Assembly (NCBI RefSeq): GCF_014207255.1 | Contig: NZ_JACHCZ010000001.1 | Coordinates: 1,975,378 to 2,039,377 of the forward strand | Origin: Pseudomonas sp. JAI120 | GTDB taxonomy: Bacteria > Pseudomonadota > Gammaproteobacteria > Pseudomonadales > Pseudomonadaceae | Reading direction: 5' to 3' | DNA length: 64,000 nt | In this document: piece after piece, positions 19,790 to 28,988 of the stretch | Numbering within the stretch: the stretch's first letter is position 1 | Layout of the letters: every line of letters starts with the position of its first letter | Made by a program: the position numbers and the translations under genes | The notes under the pieces: model-generated | What the model was told of the DNA's origin: nothing | Databases searched by the model: none | Seen by the model: only the letters and a program-made list of their open reading frames with translations

Positions 19790-22181
19790 CCATCACACCG
19801 TGGAAAAAACCCAGGCCGAACTGGCCGCGCTGTTTGCCCAGGACCTGACCTCCGGGGTCGGCCGCAGCGTCAAGCATGACAGTGCCGCCAAGCACGTATC
19901 CGGTGAAGCGCAGTACATCGATGACCGCCTGGAATTCCCCAACCAGTTGCACCTGTATGCGCGCATGTCCGACCGCGCCCACGCCCGGATCATCAGCATC
20001 GACACCGCGCCCTGCTATGCCTTTGACGGCGTGCGCATCGTCATCACCCATGAAGACGTGCCGGGCCTCAAGGACATCGGCCCGCTAATGCCCGGCGACC
20101 CGTTGCTGGCCATCGATACGGTACAGTTCGTCGGCCAGGTCGTTTTGGCCGTGGCTGCCCGCGACCTGGACACCGCACGCAAGGCCGCGATGGCCGCGGT
20201 GATCGAATACGAAGACCTGGAGCCCGTGCTGGATGTGGTCGAGGCATTTCGCAACAAGCATTTCGTACTCGACAGTCACACCCACCAACGGGGCGATTCG
20301 GCGGGCGCGCTGGCCACGGCGAAAAACCGTATCCAGGGCACGCTGCATATCGGCGGCCAGGAACACTTCTACCTGGAAACCCAGATCTCATCGGTGATGC
20401 CCACCGAAGACGGTGGCATGATCGTCTACTGCTCCACGCAGAACCCCACCGAAGTGCAAAAGCTGGTGGCCGAAGTGCTGGACGTGTCGATGAACAAGAT
20501 CGTCGTCGATATGCGCCGCATGGGTGGCGGTTTTGGCGGCAAGGAAACCCAGGCCGCCAGCCCGGCGTGCCTGTGCGCGGTGGTGGCGCACCTCACCGGC
20601 CAACCGACCAAGATGCGCCTGCCGCGCGTCGAAGACATGCTGATGACCGGCAAACGCCACCCCTTCTATATCGAATACGACGTGGGCTTCGACGACAGCG
20701 GTCGTCTGCACGGGATCAATCTGGAGCTGGCCGGTAACTGCGGCTGCTCACCGGACCTGTCCAACTCGATCGTCGACCGCGCGATGTTCCATGCCGACAA
20801 CTCTTATTACCTGGGCGATGCCACGGTGAACGGCCATCGCTGCAAGACCAACACCGCGTCCAACACCGCCTATCGCGGCTTCGGTGGCCCGCAAGGCATG
20901 GTCGCCATCGAGGAAGTGATGGACGCCATTGCCCGTCATTTGGCGCTGGACCCGCTGGCGGTGCGCAAGGCCAATTACTACGGCAAGACCGAGCGCAACG
21001 TCACCCACTACTACCAGACCGTCGAGCACAACATGCTCGAAGAGATGACCGCCGAACTTGAAGCCAGCAGCCAATACGCCGAGCGCCGCGAAGCGGTTCG
21101 CCTGTACAACGCCCACAGCCCGATCCTGAAAAAAGGCCTGGCGCTGACGCCGGTCAAGTTCGGTATCTCGTTCACGGCGAGCTTCCTGAACCAGGCGGGC
21201 GCGCTGATCCATATCTACACCGACGGCAGCATCCACCTGAACCACGGCGGCACCGAGATGGGCCAGGGCTTGAACACCAAGGTCGCGCAAGTGGTGGCCG
21301 AAGTGTTCCAGGTGGACATCGACCGCGTGCAGATCACCGCCACCAACACCGACAAGGTACCCAACACCTCGCCGACCGCTGCCTCCAGCGGTGCGGACCT
21401 GAACGGCAAAGCCGCGCAGAATGCCGCCGAAACCATCAAGCAACGCCTGGTAGAATTCGCCGCGCGCAAGTACGACGTGAGCGAAGCGGATGTGGAATTC
21501 CACAACGGCCATGTGCGCGTGCGCGACCAGATCCTGACCTTCGAGGCGTTGATCCAGCAGGCGTATTTCGCCCAGGTCTCGCTGTCGAGTACCGGCTTCT
21601 ACAAGACCCCGAAAATCTTCTACGACCGCAGCCAGGCGCGCGGTCGGCCGTTCTATTACTTCGCGTTTGGCGCTGCCTGCTGCGAAGTGATCGTCGACAC
21701 CCTGACCGGCGAATACAAGATGCTGCGCACCGACATCCTTCACGATGTGGGCGCCTCACTGAACCCGGCCATCGACATCGGCCAGGTGGAAGGCGGCTTT
21801 ATCCAAGGCATGGGCTGGCTGACCATGGAGGAGTTGGTGTGGAACAACAAGGGCAAGCTAGAGACCTGCGGCCCGGCCAGCTACAAGATCCCGGCGGTGG
21901 CCGACATGCCTTTGGATTTGCGCGTGAAGCTGGTGGAAAACCGTAAGAACCCGGAAGACACGGTGTTCCACTCCAAGGCCGTGGGCGAGCCACCGTTCAT
22001 GCTCGGGATAGCCTCGTGGTGCGCGATCAAGGATGCGGTGGCGAGCCTGGGTGACTATCGCCATCAGCCGAAGATTGATGCGCCGGCGACACCGGAGCGG
22101 GTGTTGTGGGGGTGTGAGCAGATGCGCAAGGTGCAGACGGCGACAGCTGTCGAGACTGAAACTGAAATGGCTTCGCTCTAG
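19782..22181 (+). CDS. xdhB: Xanthine dehydrogenase large (molybdenum) subunit
   Basis: 799 residues. The aldehyde oxidase/xanthine dehydrogenase hammerhead domain is at about 25-140. The molybdopterin-binding domains include GGGFGGKETQ, AYRGFGGPQG and the C-terminal SKAVGEPP segment, which holds the catalytic Glu of the family. It oxidises hypoxanthine to xanthine and urate. It is encoded directly after xdhA; a REPIN element separates it from xdhC. Confidence 0.96.
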   Translation: MSNHHTVEKTQAELAALFAQDLTSGVGRSVKHDSAAKHVSGEAQYIDDRLEFPNQLHLYARMSDRAHARIISIDTAPCYAFDGVRIVITHEDVPGLKDIGPLMPGDPLLAIDTVQFVGQVVLAVAARDLDTARKAAMAAVIEYEDLEPVLDVVEAFRNKHFVLDSHTHQRGDSAGALATAKNRIQGTLHIGGQEHFYLETQISSVMPTEDGGMIVYCSTQNPTEVQKLVAEVLDVSMNKIVVDMRRMGGGFGGKETQAASPACLCAVVAHLTGQPTKMRLPRVEDMLMTGKRHPFYIEYDVGFDDSGRLHGINLELAGNCGCSPDLSNSIVDRAMFHADNSYYLGDATVNGHRCKTNTASNTAYRGFGGPQGMVAIEEVMDAIARHLALDPLAVRKANYYGKTERNVTHYYQTVEHNMLEEMTAELEASSQYAERREAVRLYNAHSPILKKGLALTPVKFGISFTASFLNQAGALIHIYTDGSIHLNHGGTEMGQGLNTKVAQVVAEVFQVDIDRVQITATNTDKVPNTSPTAASSGADLNGKAAQNAAETIKQRLVEFAARKYDVSEADVEFHNGHVRVRDQILTFEALIQQAYFAQVSLSSTGFYKTPKIFYDRSQARGRPFYYFAFGAACCEVIVDTLTGEYKMLRTDILHDVGASLNPAIDIGQVEGGFIQGMGWLTMEELVWNNKGKLETCGPASYKIPAVADMPLDLRVKLVENRKNPEDTVFHSKAVGEPPFMLGIASWCAIKDAVASLGDYRHQPKIDAPATPERVLWGCEQMRKVQTATAVETETEMASL

Positions 22182-22191
22182 ACCGAGGCGC

Positions 22192-22273
22192 TGCCATCGG
22201 GGACAAGCCCCCTCCCACATTTGAAGGTATTCACAGATCAAAATGTGGGAGTGGGGCTTGCCCCCGATGACGG
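22192..22273. repeat. REPIN-type inverted pair between xdhB and xdhC
   Basis: Two copies of the GTGGGAGGGGGCTTG-type palindrome in opposite orientation (around 22195-22220 and 22242-22272), separated by about 20 bases. The pair could fold into one long hairpin in the xdhBC mRNA. Confidence 0.75.
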
Positions 22274-22299
22274 CCTGACAGACACCACAAGAGGTGACT

Positions 22300-23157
22300 A
22301 TGAACAACTGGATCAGCGCCCTCGCCGACCTGCAAAACCAGGGCGAACCCTGCGTACTGGTGACCATCATCGAAGAGCTCGGCTCCACGCCGCGCAATGC
22401 CGGTTCGAAGATGGTGATCAGCGCCGCGCAGACCTTCGACACCATCGGCGGCGGGCACCTTGAGTACAAAGCGATGCAGATCGCCCGCGATATGCTCATG
22501 CGTGGCCAGCAGAATACCCACCTGGAGCGCTTCAGCCTCGGCGCGAGCCTGGGCCAGTGCTGCGGTGGCGTCACCGTGTTGCTGTTCGAACCCATGGGCC
22601 AGGTCCAGGCGCAGATCGCCGTATTTGGCGCCGGCCATGTCGGCCGCGCGCTGGTGCCGTTGCTGGCGACCCTGCCGTGCCGGGTGCACTGGATCGATTC
22701 GCGCGAGCAGGAGTTTCCGGATCATATCCCCCACGGCGTGCGTAAAATCGTCAGCGAAGAGCCGGTGGACGAAATCGCCGACCTGCCGGTGGGCAGTTAC
22801 TGCATCGTCATGACCCACAATCACGCGCTGGATCTGGAACTGACCGCCGCCCTGCTCAAGCGCAATGACTTTGCCTACTTCGGCCTGATCGGTTCCAAGA
22901 CCAAACGCGTCAAGTTCGAACACCGCCTGCGCGATCGCGGCTTCGACGCCGCGCAGTTGCAACGCATGCGCTGCCCCATGGGCCTCACCGAGGTGAAGGG
23001 CAAGTTGCCGGTGGAGATCGCCATCTCCATCGCCGGCGAAATCATCGCCACCTATAACGCCAATTTCGGCCAGCACACCGCGAGCGCCGAACCCATTGCC
23101 AAATTGCTCCCGGCCTCGCGCCGCAGCCAAGCAATTCCTTCTTTTGCCAAGAATTGA
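22300..23157 (+). CDS. xdhC: Xanthine dehydrogenase accessory protein XdhC
   Basis: 285 residues. XdhC binds and inserts the sulfurated molybdenum cofactor into XdhB. The N-terminal region (PCVLVTIIEELGSTPRNAGSKMVI, GGGHLEYKA) and the C-terminal Rossmann-like domain (IAVFGAGHVGRALVPLLA) are visible. The ATG at 22300 is preceded by AGAGG at five bases and is preferred over a GTG two codons upstream. guaD follows seven bases after its stop, so xdhABC-guaD form one purine-degradation operon. Confidence 0.95.
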   Translation: MNNWISALADLQNQGEPCVLVTIIEELGSTPRNAGSKMVISAAQTFDTIGGGHLEYKAMQIARDMLMRGQQNTHLERFSLGASLGQCCGGVTVLLFEPMGQVQAQIAVFGAGHVGRALVPLLATLPCRVHWIDSREQEFPDHIPHGVRKIVSEEPVDEIADLPVGSYCIVMTHNHALDLELTAALLKRNDFAYFGLIGSKTKRVKFEHRLRDRGFDAAQLQRMRCPMGLTEVKGKLPVEIAISIAGEIIATYNANFGQHTASAEPIAKLLPASRRSQAIPSFAKN

Positions 23158-23164
23158 GATCACC

Positions 23165-24469
23165 ATGCCTTTGACTCGCAAAGCCTACCGTGCCGCCATC
23201 CTGCACAGCATCGCCGACCCCGCCATCGTTGGGATCGAAGCCTCCTACGAGTATTTCGAAGACGGCTTGCTGGTGATCGAAAACGGCCGGATCAGCGCCG
23301 TTGGCCATGCTGGCGACCTGCTGCCGACCTTGCCTGCCGACATCGACATCACCCACTACCAGGATGCGCTGATCACCCCGGGCCTGATCGACACCCATAT
23401 CCACCTGCCGCAAACCGGCATGGTCGGCGCGTATGGCGAGCAGTTGCTGGACTGGCTCAACACCTACACCTTCCCGTGCGAAAGCCAGTTCGCCGACAAG
23501 GCCCATGCCGAAGAAGTCGCAGACATTTTTATCAAGGAACTGCTGCGCAACGGCACCACCACCGCACTGGTGTTCGGCAGCGTGCATCCGCAGTCGGTGA
23601 ACGCTTTTTTTGAAGCGGCGGAAAAACTCGACCTGCGTATGATCGCAGGCAAGGTGATGATGGACCGCAACGCCCCGGATTACCTCACCGACACCGCCGA
23701 ATCCGGCTACCGGGAAAGCAAGGCGCTGATTGAACGCTGGCACGGCAAGGGTCGCCTGCACTATGCGGTCACACCGCGTTTTGCGCCGACCAGCACGCCG
23801 GAGCAATTGGCGCTGGCCGGGCAACTGTTGGGCGAGTACCCGGACTTGTACATGCAGACGCACATCAGTGAGAACAAGCAGGAAGTCGAGTGGGTAAAGG
23901 CACTATTCCCCGAGCGAAACGGCTATCTGGACGTGTACGACCACTACAAGCTGCTGGGCGAGCGTTCGGTGTTTGCCCACGGCGTGCACCTGTGTGATGA
24001 CGAATGCGCGCGGTTGGCGGAGACGGGGTCGGCGGTGGCGTTCTGTCCGACCTCGAACCTCTTCCTCGGCAGCGGCCTGTTCAACCTGCCGATGGCCGAG
24101 AAACACACACTCAACGTTGGCCTGGGCACCGATGTGGGCGGCGGCACCAGCTTCTCACTGCTGCAAACCCTCAACGAAGCCTACAAAGTCATGCAATTGC
24201 AGGGCGCGCGGTTGAGCCCGTTCAAGTCGCTGTACCTGGCCACCCTCGGTGGTGCGCGGGCGCTGCGCCTGGAAGACAAGATCGGCACGTTGCAGCCGGG
24301 CACCGATGCAGACTTCCTGGTGCTGGATTACAACGCCACGCCCCTGCTGAGCTATCGCTTGAAGCAGGCCAATAACATTGCCGAGACGTTGTTTGTGTTG
24401 ATGACGCTGGGGGATGATCGGACGGTGTTGCAGACCTATGCGGCCGGCCAACTCGTGCACCAACGCTGA
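23165..24469 (+). CDS. guaD: Guanine deaminase
   Basis: 434 residues of the amidohydrolase superfamily. It converts guanine to xanthine, feeding the xanthine dehydrogenase encoded upstream. The metal motif HIHLPQ, the distal His (MQTHISEN), the HGVHLCDDE loop and the final Asp region (LGTDVGGGTSFS) are all present. The start MPLTRKAYRAAIL at 23165 was chosen; a frame opening at 23096 overlaps xdhC and lacks the family N-terminus. Confidence 0.96.
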   Translation: MPLTRKAYRAAILHSIADPAIVGIEASYEYFEDGLLVIENGRISAVGHAGDLLPTLPADIDITHYQDALITPGLIDTHIHLPQTGMVGAYGEQLLDWLNTYTFPCESQFADKAHAEEVADIFIKELLRNGTTTALVFGSVHPQSVNAFFEAAEKLDLRMIAGKVMMDRNAPDYLTDTAESGYRESKALIERWHGKGRLHYAVTPRFAPTSTPEQLALAGQLLGEYPDLYMQTHISENKQEVEWVKALFPERNGYLDVYDHYKLLGERSVFAHGVHLCDDECARLAETGSAVAFCPTSNLFLGSGLFNLPMAEKHTLNVGLGTDVGGGTSFSLLQTLNEAYKVMQLQGARLSPFKSLYLATLGGARALRLEDKIGTLQPGTDADFLVLDYNATPLLSYRLKQANNIAETLFVLMTLGDDRTVLQTYAAGQLVHQR

Positions 24470-24488
24470 TCTCAACCGCCACACAAAA

Positions 24489-24588
24489 CCAAATGTGGGA
24501 GGGGGCTTGCTCCCGATGGCAGTGGTTCAGTTAGTAATGTGTTAACTGAACCACCGCTATCGGGAGCAAGCCCCCCCACATTTTGTCC
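24489..24588. repeat. REPIN-type inverted pair after guaD
   Basis: Two outward copies of the GTGGGAGGGGGCTTGCTCCCGAT-type core (from 24493 and from 24557 on the other strand). They enclose a second inverted repeat built on GTGGTTCAGTTA and TAACTGAACCAC, so the whole 100-base unit is a near-perfect long palindrome. It lies between the convergent guaD and GntR genes and may also end both transcripts. Confidence 0.8.
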
Positions 24589-24605
24589 CGGGTGAGCCGG
24601 GGAAA

Positions 24606-25376
24606 TTACAGCTTTATCGAGGAGCGCCCCGGCTTCTTGGTCTGCAACAGATGCGAGAACACCGCATGCAAATCATCCGACGCACTTTCCTCGTCGAGGT
24701 TGAGCTTGCTGTCGATGTGATCCATGTGATGCATCATCAAATTCACCGCCAGCGCGGCGTCCCGTGCTTCGATCGCATCGATCAGCTGTGTATGTTCATC
24801 GTAAGAGCAGTGCGAGCGGTTGCCGCTTTCATATTGGGCGATGATCAACGAAGTCTGGGACACCAGGCTGCGCTGGAAGCTGATCAGCGGCGCGTTTTTC
24901 GCCGCTTCGGCCAGCTTGAGGTGGAATTCGCCGGAGAGGCGGATGCCGGCACCGCGATCGCCGCGGGAGAAGCTGTCGCGCTCATCGTTGACCATCTGGC
25001 GCAGTTCGGCCAGTTGCTCGGCGGTGGCATGCTGCACTGCCAGCTCGGTGATCGCTCGCTCTACCAGCCGCCGGGCCAGGAACACCTGGCGCGCTTCTTC
25101 CACGCTTGGGCTCGCCACCACCGCGCCACGATTGGGCCGCAGCAACACCACGCCTTCATGGGCCAGGCGCGACAGGGCGCGGCGAATGATGGTGCGGCTC
25201 ACGCCGAAGATTTCGCCCAGTGCCTCTTCGCTCAATTTGGTACCGGGTGCCAGGCGCTGCTCGAGGATCGCCTCGAAGATATGCGCATAGACGATATCGT
25301 CCTGGGTTCCGCTGCGACCGGCCTTACCGGCTCGCGGTTGTTTCTTGAGAGGTTGCAACTGTTCGTTCATGGGCAC
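24606..25376 (-). CDS. GntR-family transcriptional regulator (FCD domain)
   Basis: 256 residues. An N-terminal basic extension precedes the winged helix (about 28-95: AHIFEAILEQRLAPGTKLSEEALGEIFGVSRTIIRRALSRLAHEG). The helical FCD sensor domain (about 105-235) has a metal-site-like set of Asp and His residues (HLKLAEAAKN, DEHTQLIDAI, HHMDHIDSK). It is divergent from the BenE-type permease, and two perfect direct repeats lie just upstream of its start. It probably controls itself, the permease or both, and belongs to the purine-use neighbourhood. Confidence 0.9.
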   Translation of the reverse strand: MPMNEQLQPLKKQPRAGKAGRSGTQDDIVYAHIFEAILEQRLAPGTKLSEEALGEIFGVSRTIIRRALSRLAHEGVVLLRPNRGAVVASPSVEEARQVFLARRLVERAITELAVQHATAEQLAELRQMVNDERDSFSRGDRGAGIRLSGEFHLKLAEAAKNAPLISFQRSLVSQTSLIIAQYESGNRSHCSYDEHTQLIDAIEARDAALAVNLMMHHMDHIDSKLNLDEESASDDLHAVFSHLLQTKKPGRSSIKL

Positions 25377-25405
25377 TCGGGTCGGGAGAACGGCGGCGAA
25401 TTAAC

Positions 25406-25437
25406 GGTAATACGGCAAATTCAAGGTAATACGGCAA
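25406..25437. promoter_or_regulatory. Tandem 13-bp direct repeats, candidate GntR operators
   Basis: GGTAATACGGCAA occurs at 25406-25418 and 25425-25437, a 19-base period. Each copy contains the small palindrome GTAATAC, in keeping with GntR/FCD sites. They lie 30-60 bases upstream of the GntR start codon, in the gap shared with the permease gene. Confidence 0.55.
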
Positions 25438-25615
25438 CACTGGGTCGCTGGCAAGTACCACCTAAAAACACGGCACATTGTACACAACCCACTGCGCCAA
25501 CACACTGTACGGCTGTTTGCGGTGCCGTCTGTATTGCAATGAGTCGTTACGTTTGAGTTTAGGCTTGAATCTGCGCCGCCACCGGCAAAAAACCAGGTAA
25601 AAGGAACACCTCTCC

Positions 25616-26806
25616 ATGACCGACGCCACCCAAGCGCCTTTGCGCCCGCTGGCCGACACTTCTGCCTCCGCCGTCGTCGCCGGCTTTATCGCCATGATGA
25701 CCGGCTACACCAGTTCCCTGGTCCTGATGTTCCAGGCCGGCCAGGCTGCCGGCTTGACCACGGCGCAGATTTCTTCGTGGATCTGGGCGATTTCCATCGG
25801 CATGGCGGTGTGCAGCATCGGCCTGTCCCTGCGCTATCGCACGCCGATCACCATTGCCTGGTCCACCCCTGGCGCGGCGCTGTTGATCACCAGCCTGGGC
25901 GGTGTGAGTTATGGCGAGGCCATCGGTGCCTATATCACCTGCGCGGTGCTGGTGACGCTCTGCGGGCTCACCGGCAGCTTTGAAAAACTGGTCAAGCGTA
26001 TCCCTGCGTCGTTGGCGGCAGCGTTGCTGGCGGGGATCCTGTTCAAGATCGGCAGCGAGATTTTCGTTGCCGCGCAGCATCGCACCGGCCTGGTACTGGG
26101 GATGTTTTTCACCTACCTGATCATCAAGCGCCTGTCGCCACGCTATGCGGTGCTGGCCGCGCTGGTGATCGGCACCCTGTTGTCGGGGCTGATGGGCTTG
26201 CTGGACTTCAGCGGCTTCCACCTGGAAGTGGCGACGCCGGTGTGGACGACGCCGCACTTCTCGCTGGCGGCGACCATCAGCATCGGGATTCCGCTGTTCG
26301 TGGTGGCGATGACCTCGCAGAACATGCCCGGCGTCGCCGTACTGCGGGCCGATGGCTATAACGTGCCGGCCTCGCCGCTGATCACCACCACCGGCCTGGC
26401 CTCGCTGGTGCTGGCGCCGTTCGGCTCCCACGGCATTAACCTGGCGGCGATCAGCGCAGCGATCTGCACCGGGCCCCATGCCCATGAAGACCGCAACAAA
26501 CGCTACACCGCCGCCGTATGGTGCGGGGTGTTCTACGGCATCGCCGGGGTGTTCGGAGCGACGCTGGCTGCATTGTTCGCAGCCTTGCCCAAGGAGCTGG
26601 TACTGTCGATTGCGGCCTTGGCCTTGTTTGGCTCGATCATCAATGGCTTGAGCATCGCCATGAATGAGCCGAAGGAACGGGAAGCGGCGCTGATCACCTT
26701 TATGGTTACCGCGTCAGGCTTGACGTTGTTTTCCATCGGGTCGGCGTTCTGGGGGATTGTGGCGGGGGTGTTGACGCTGCTGATTCTGAACTGGCGCAAG
26801 GCATAA
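25616..26806 (+). CDS. BenE-family proton symporter
   Basis: 396 residues with about 11-12 membrane segments of the benzoate/H+ symporter (BenE) family, related to nucleobase permeases. The first segment is SAVVAGFIAMMTGYTSSLVLMF; TPITIAWSTPGAALL and FGSHGINLAAISAAICTGP are family-like re-entrant motifs. No aromatic-degradation gene is nearby. Location next to xdh/guaD and a GntR regulator leaves a purine or related nucleobase as a plausible substrate instead of benzoate. The gene ends in a strong bidirectional terminator. Confidence 0.85.
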   Translation: MTDATQAPLRPLADTSASAVVAGFIAMMTGYTSSLVLMFQAGQAAGLTTAQISSWIWAISIGMAVCSIGLSLRYRTPITIAWSTPGAALLITSLGGVSYGEAIGAYITCAVLVTLCGLTGSFEKLVKRIPASLAAALLAGILFKIGSEIFVAAQHRTGLVLGMFFTYLIIKRLSPRYAVLAALVIGTLLSGLMGLLDFSGFHLEVATPVWTTPHFSLAATISIGIPLFVVAMTSQNMPGVAVLRADGYNVPASPLITTTGLASLVLAPFGSHGINLAAISAAICTGPHAHEDRNKRYTAAVWCGVFYGIAGVFGATLAALFAALPKELVLSIAALALFGSIINGLSIAMNEPKEREAALITFMVTASGLTLFSIGSAFWGIVAGVLTLLILNWRKA

Positions 26807-26838
26807 AAAAACGGCGACCCTCAGGTCGCCGTTTTTTT
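26805..26838. terminator. Bidirectional intrinsic terminator
   Basis: A run of A, the stem CGGCGACC/GGTCGCCG around a CTCA loop, and a run of T. It serves both the permease gene (plus strand) and yggL (minus strand). Confidence 0.9.
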
Positions 26839-26843
26839 CAGTA

Positions 26844-27188
26844 TCACTTGGCCGCGTTGATCGGCTTTTCCGGATACCACACGTCCAGCAGCGGGCTGAC
26901 TTCAGCCTTGGTCAGCTCGGAACGGGTTTTCAGCCAGGCTTCGACGGCAGCACGCTGCTCTTCGGAGACCGAGCCACGCTTCTGCAGGCAAACCAGACCG
27001 TAGTCATCGCCGCCAACATAGCCCAGACCATTGGCTTCCATGGCTTCTTTGATGAACGCTTCGAGGAAAGCGTCGATAGCTTCTTCACTCAGGCCTTCTT
27101 TGAAGTCCAGGTTCAGTTCGAAACCCAGCTCTTGAAATTCATCAACGCACAGTTTTTTGCGCAGACGCTGGGAACGGTTAGTCGCCAT
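26844..27188 (-). CDS. yggL: YggL family 50S ribosome-binding protein (DUF469)
   Basis: 114 residues. The basic start MATNRSQRLRKKLCVDEFQELGF and the conserved GLGYVGGDDYGLV segment are hallmarks of YggL/DUF469, a small protein associated with the large ribosomal subunit. The ATG at 27188 gives the family N-terminus; an upstream ATG five codons earlier is less likely. It stands alone between a terminator and the divergent dacB gene. Confidence 0.9.
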   Translation of the reverse strand: MATNRSQRLRKKLCVDEFQELGFELNLDFKEGLSEEAIDAFLEAFIKEAMEANGLGYVGGDDYGLVCLQKRGSVSEEQRAAVEAWLKTRSELTKAEVSPLLDVWYPEKPINAAK

Positions 27189-27425
27189 TGGAACAATCCT
27201 CATAAGTAATAACGGGCGGCACTTTAGCAGTTTAAGACGACGATTGCCCGACTCTCTGGGACAGGCGGCACTTTGCTGTTAAAAAAACGCCGATTACCAG
27301 CTATCGTTCAGCTACAAGTGCGTTCACCTTGGGGCATAATGCCGACACTTTCATGACCATTGAGGGAATTTTCCTATTTACCCCTCGCCTTTTTCACCCT
27401 CCTCAGCAGTAGGGTTTTACTTCTT

Positions 27426-28886
27426 ATGATCAAATCTTTGCGTCCATTGCTACTCGCCGGTTTTCTCCTGCCACTGGCCTTTTCCACCTCCGCTGCCCCG
27501 ATCAATAACACCCTGCCGCCGAACGTCCAGCAGGCACTTGCCAAAGCCAAGCTGCAAAACACCGCGCTGTCCCTGGTGATGATCCCCCTGAACGGCCCCG
27601 GCACCCCCACGGTTTTCAACGCCGACGTCTCGGTGAACCCGGCCTCGACCATGAAGCTGGTCACCACCTATGCGGCCCTGGAAATGCTCGGCCCCAACCA
27701 CCAGTGGAAAACCGAGTTCTACACCGACGGCACCCTCAGCGGTGGCGTGTTGCACGGCAACCTGTACCTCAAGGGCGGCGGCGACCCCAAGCTGAATATG
27801 GAAAAACTCTGGCTGCTTATGCGCGACCTGCGGGCCAATGGCGTACAGCAAGTCACTGGCGACCTGGTGCTGGACCGCAGTTTCTTCAACCAACCGCAGT
27901 TGCCGGAATTCAATGATGACGGCAACGACGAGAACAAACCGTTCCTGGTCAAGCCCGACGCCCTGCTGGTCAACCTCAAGGCCCTGCGCTTTGTGACCCG
28001 TAACGATTCGGGCCGCGTGCTCGTCTCGGTCGAGCCGCCGATTGCCAGCATCCGCATCGACAACCAGGTCAAGGCCTCCAACGCCAAGCAGTGCACCGGC
28101 GACGTACGCTACAACCCGGTCACAGGCGCCGATGGCAGTATGACGGTCACCGTCAGCGGCCAACTGGCCGATGGCTGCAGCTCGCAGACCTACTTGTCGC
28201 TGCTGGACCACGCCACTTACACCGCGGGTGCGGTGCGGGCGATCTGGCAGGAACTGGGCGGCAGCATCCAGGGCCGTGACATCCAGGCGCCGGTGCCCAA
28301 GGATGCCAAGGTGCTGGCCCGCGCGTTTTCGCCGGACCTGGCGGAAATCATCCGCGACATCAACAAATACAGTAACAACACCATGGCTCAGCAGTTGTTC
28401 CTGAGCCTGGGTGCACAGTTCCGCAACGATGCCGACGGCGACGATGCCAAGGCCGCGCAACGTGTGGTGCGCCAGTGGCTGGCGAAGAAAGGCATCACCG
28501 CGCCACACCTGGTGATGGAGAACGGTTCGGGCCTGTCCCGTGCCGAACGGGTCAGCGCCCGCGAGATGGCCGCCATGCTGCAAGCCGCCTGGAAAAGCCC
28601 CTACGCTGCGGAATACATCAGCTCGATGCCGATCGCCGGCACCGACGGCACCATGCGCAAACGCCTGAAGACCACCGCCATGCGCGGCGAAGCCCACGTC
28701 AAGACCGGTACGTTGAACACTGTGCGTGCCATTGCCGGGTTCAGCCGCGACAACAACGGCAACACTTGGGCGGTGGTGGCGATCCTCAACGACCCGAAAC
28801 CGTGGGGCGCTTCGTCGGTGCTGGACCAGGTGCTGCTGGATCTGTACCGCCAGCCGAAGCTGGCGGCGCCTTCACCGGTGCTATAG
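27426..28886 (+). CDS. dacB: D-alanyl-D-alanine carboxypeptidase/endopeptidase (PBP4)
   Basis: 486 residues of the peptidase S13 family. The signal peptide is about MIKSLRPLLLAGFLLPLAFSTSAA. The catalytic SxxK is S74-T-M-K77, the SxN motif is in KYSNNTMAQ, and KTG is in HVKTGTLN. Domains II and III are inserted between SxxK and SxN, as is typical. It trims and cuts crosslinks in periplasmic peptidoglycan. The ATG at 27426 gives a clean signal peptide; the in-frame start at 27360 adds 22 residues before it. Confidence 0.95.
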   Translation: MIKSLRPLLLAGFLLPLAFSTSAAPINNTLPPNVQQALAKAKLQNTALSLVMIPLNGPGTPTVFNADVSVNPASTMKLVTTYAALEMLGPNHQWKTEFYTDGTLSGGVLHGNLYLKGGGDPKLNMEKLWLLMRDLRANGVQQVTGDLVLDRSFFNQPQLPEFNDDGNDENKPFLVKPDALLVNLKALRFVTRNDSGRVLVSVEPPIASIRIDNQVKASNAKQCTGDVRYNPVTGADGSMTVTVSGQLADGCSSQTYLSLLDHATYTAGAVRAIWQELGGSIQGRDIQAPVPKDAKVLARAFSPDLAEIIRDINKYSNNTMAQQLFLSLGAQFRNDADGDDAKAAQRVVRQWLAKKGITAPHLVMENGSGLSRAERVSAREMAAMLQAAWKSPYAAEYISSMPIAGTDGTMRKRLKTTAMRGEAHVKTGTLNTVRAIAGFSRDNNGNTWAVVAILNDPKPWGASSVLDQVLLDLYRQPKLAAPSPVL

Positions 28887-28891
28887 GACAC

Positions 28892-28978
28892 TATGGGAGG
28901 GGGCTTACCCCGATGGCGATGGTGCAGTCACAGCCAGGTTGACTGACACTGCGCCATCGGGAGCCCTCCTCCCACATA
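28892..28978. repeat. REPIN-type inverted pair between dacB and the diguanylate cyclase gene
   Basis: Copies of the TATGGGAGGGGGCTTAC.. and reverse CGGGAGCCCTCCTCCCACATA core face each other about 45 bases apart, with an inner GATGGCG/CGCCATC pair. Some positions have drifted relative to the copy near 24.5 kb. Confidence 0.7.
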
Positions 28979-28988
28979 CCTTTCAAGC

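Noticed and set aside
24489..24588. Possible CRISPR-like repeat unit
   Set aside because: Only two inverted copies with no regular spacers; it is a REPIN-type palindrome.
25616..26806. Assignment of the permease to benzoate uptake (benE)
   Set aside because: No ben or cat genes are nearby and the context is purine degradation, so the gene symbol was withheld.
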